A program made the position numbers and the translations under genes. This document shows positions 62,515 through 64,000 of a stretch of 64,000 bases of DNA, piece after piece. The notes beneath the pieces were generated by a model. It had not been told where the DNA came from and did no database searches. It saw nothing but the letters and a program-made list of their open reading frames with translations. How positions within the stretch are numbered: position 1 is the first letter of the stretch; the number at the start of each line of letters is the position of its first letter. This stretch comes from Rhabdothermincola sediminis (GTDB taxonomy: Bacteria > Actinomycetota > Acidimicrobiia > Acidimicrobiales > Acidimicrobilacustridaceae). Location of the stretch: positions 121,001 to 185,000 of the forward strand of contig NZ_JACFSZ010000005.1 in the NCBI RefSeq assembly GCF_014805525.1, in the 5' to 3' direction.

Positions 62515-63831
62515 ATGGACGATCACAGCTCATGGTCGGGCGGTGCGGTGCTCGGTGACCTGATCGAGCGCGGGCTGGTCCACGACACGACCGATCCTGA
62601 TCTGCTCCGCGCTCGCCTGGAGGATGGGCCCATCACCGTCTACTGCGGTTTCGACCCGACTGCCGAGAGCCTTCACGTGGGCAACCTGGTCCCGTTGCTC
62701 CTGCTGCGACGGTTCCAGCTCTTCGGCCACCGGCCCATCGCGCTCGCCGGCGGTGCCACCGGCATGATCGGCGACCCCGGTGGTCGCTCCGAGGAACGCA
62801 ACCTGCTCGACCAGGCCACGCTGGATCGGAACGTGATGGCAATCAAGCACCAGCTCGAGCAGTTCCTGGACTTCACCCCGGGCCCGAACCAGGCCCTACT
62901 CGTCGACAACCGCGAGTGGACAGCGCCGATGGGCGTGCTCGAGTTCCTCCGTGACGTCGGGAAGTACGTCACCGTCAACACCATGCTGGCCAAGGAGTCC
63001 ATCCGAGCTCGGGTCGCCAGCGAGCACGGCATCTCGTTCACGGAGTTCAGCTACATGCTGCTCCAGGCGAATGACTTCCACTGGCTGTACCAGCACCTGG
63101 ACTGCGAGATGCAGGTCGGAGGATCCGACCAGTGGGGGAACATCACCGCCGGCGTGGACCTCATACGCCGGAAGCAAGGGGTCAGCGTGCACGCTCTGAC
63201 GGTGCCGCTCATCACCAAGGCAGATGGGACCAAGTTCGGCAAGACGGCGACCGGAGCCGTGTGGCTGGACCCGGATCGCACGTCGCCGTACGACTTCTTC
63301 CAGTACTTCGTGCGGTGCGACGATCAGGATGTCGAGCGCTTCCTCAAGCAGTTGACCCTCCTGCCGCTCGAGGAGATCGCCGGCATCATGGCGAAGCACG
63401 AGGAGCACCCGGAGGAACGATTCGCCCAGCGCCGCCTGGCTCGAGAGGTGACCGAGCTGGTGCACGGGCCGGTGGCTGCGAGGGAAGCCGAGCAGGCTTC
63501 GTCAGGCTTCACCCGCGCGGTCGCGGACCTGGCGCCCCCCGAACTGGAAGCGCTCGTCGACGCCATGCCGACTGCCCACCTGGCCCGCGGCGAGGTGCTC
63601 GGCGTGGACGTCGTCGACCTGGTGGCCAGGATCGGGTTGGTGGGCTCGAAGGGGGAGGGGAGGAGGCTGATCGCCCAGGCGGGGCTCTACGTGAACGACG
63701 AGGCGCTCCGCGAGCCGAGACACCTCGGACCTGCCGACGTGCTCCACGATCGGTTCGTGATGCTCCGGCGAGGGAAGAAGCAGCGCTATCTGGTGGTTAT
63801 CGATGACAAGGAGCCCGGGAGCGGGTCGTAG
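62515..63831 (+). CDS. tyrS: Tyrosyl-tRNA synthetase
   Basis: This class Ic synthetase has 438 residues. The HIGH-type motif is CGFDPTAESLHVGNL (about 45-59); the KMSKS equivalent is DGTKFGKTATGAVWL (about 238-252), which marks the TyrRS (TyrS rather than TyrZ) subgroup. Tyr-binding QANDFHWLYQHLDCEMQVGGSDQWGN is present and a C-terminal S4 domain follows (about 365-435, LGVDVVDLVARIGLVGSKGEGRRLIAQAGLYVN). ATG 62515 is used. The 62411-62514 spacer has GGGAGGGA 14 nt from the ATG and no T-box. Confidence 0.96.
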   Translation: MDDHSSWSGGAVLGDLIERGLVHDTTDPDLLRARLEDGPITVYCGFDPTAESLHVGNLVPLLLLRRFQLFGHRPIALAGGATGMIGDPGGRSEERNLLDQATLDRNVMAIKHQLEQFLDFTPGPNQALLVDNREWTAPMGVLEFLRDVGKYVTVNTMLAKESIRARVASEHGISFTEFSYMLLQANDFHWLYQHLDCEMQVGGSDQWGNITAGVDLIRRKQGVSVHALTVPLITKADGTKFGKTATGAVWLDPDRTSPYDFFQYFVRCDDQDVERFLKQLTLLPLEEIAGIMAKHEEHPEERFAQRRLAREVTELVHGPVAAREAEQASSGFTRAVADLAPPELEALVDAMPTAHLARGEVLGVDVVDLVARIGLVGSKGEGRRLIAQAGLYVNDEALREPRHLGPADVLHDRFVMLRRGKKQRYLVVIDDKEPGSGS

Positions 63832-63856
63832 GGTTCGCCCTTGCTCACCTCCGGGG

Positions 63857-63885
63857 TTGACATCCTCGCAGAACCTCGCTATCGT
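63857..63885 (+). promoter_or_regulatory. Strong promoter TTGACA-17-TATCGT, probably rRNA operon
   Basis: A consensus -35 TTGACA (63857-63862), 17-nt spacer and TATCGT (63880-63885) lie 25 nt after tyrS, pointing out of the window. It is the only TTGACA consensus -35 found in front of a transcription unit here. tyrS next to rrn is known in actinobacteria. Confidence 0.65.
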
Positions 63886-64000
63886 TACTTTTCCTGCCTG
63901 CGAGCACCTCTCCGGATGCTCGGTTTGACCGGCACCGCAGGGCTCGGTAGGTTGACGATCCGCCCCGATGCGGCCTTGCTCGCACGGGGACTGGCACGGC
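63886..64000 (+). other. Probable 5' leader region of a downstream operon (no gene)
   Basis: No reading frame is convincing. CGAGCA (63901-63906) pairs with TGCTCG (63917-63922) in a stem-loop, directly followed by GTTTGACC. A stem-loop ahead of a T-rich box is the layout of antitermination signals in rRNA leaders, but the box does not match boxA well. Confidence 0.3.

Overview
The window is about 64 kb of very GC-rich bacterial chromosome, packed with housekeeping genes. Gene order and family content point to Actinomycetota: a relA-hisS-aspS-rarA-alaS-ruvX-mltG-aroE block, aroC-aroK-aroB-aroQ-pepQ-efp-nusB, a pyr operon followed by an actinobacterial IHF gene, gmk-rpoZ-coaBC-metK-priA-like, infC-rpmI-rplT-pheST, and argCJBDFRGH-mpg-tyrS. 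A deep branch such as Acidimicrobiia is possible, but the sequence alone does not settle the class. No phage, IS element, CRISPR array, tRNA or complete rRNA gene was found.

Layout. 1-12.4 kb: 3' end of relA, a small membrane protein, hisS, aspS, a convergent proline-rich membrane protein, then rarA, two small membrane proteins, alaS, ruvX, mltG and aroE. 12.5-14.4 kb: a DUF4388-type protein and a minimal prepilin peptidase. 14.4-19.8 kb: shikimate operon plus pepQ, efp, nusB. 19.8-28.8 kb: pyrR-pyrB-pyrC-carA-carB-pyrD-pyrF behind a PyrR leader; pyrE and pyrK are absent. 28.8-34.4 kb: mihF, gmk, rpoZ, coaBC, metK and a helicase-dead priA-like gene. 34.4-38.9 kb: a repeat-bearing spacer, two methyltransferases on the minus strand, then def-fmt-rsmB-mog. 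38.9-42.6 kb: FMN-riboswitch-controlled ribD-ribE-ribBA-ribH. 42.6-46.7 kb: a VIT1-type transporter (minus strand), hisG, a cold-shock-like protein, an ABC exporter and a DUF1844-like gene (minus strand). 46.7-52.7 kb: infC leader, infC-rpmI-rplT, an rRNA methylase, pheST. 52.7-61.7 kb: complete arginine operon with its repressor argR, then mpg. 61.7-64 kb: a second repeat-bearing spacer, a small anchored protein, tyrS and a strong promoter facing out of the window that probably serves an rRNA operon.

The main signals beyond the genes are regulatory. (1) At least a dozen first-in-transcript genes have a TANNNT -10 hexamer 12-15 nt before the start codon, so their mRNAs should be leaderless or nearly so; argC is the clearest case and carries an overlapping palindrome suited to ArgR. 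(2) The pyr and infC leaders share one design: a short leader reading frame with a good ribosome-binding site whose stop codon lies in, or at the edge of, the 5' arm of a downstream hairpin. (3) infC starts at ATA. (4) A 62-63 bp palindromic repeat family sits, in tandem, in the two largest convergent spacers (34368-34493 and 61774-61862). The other convergent junctions carry simpler hairpins laid over, or touching, the stop codons.

Pathway logic: UMP, chorismate, riboflavin and arginine synthesis are each (nearly) complete operons, interleaved with translation genes (five aminoacyl-tRNA synthetases, IF3, L35, L20, EF-P, Def/Fmt). Most junctions inside operons overlap by 1-4 nt (ATGA, GTGA), which implies translational coupling.
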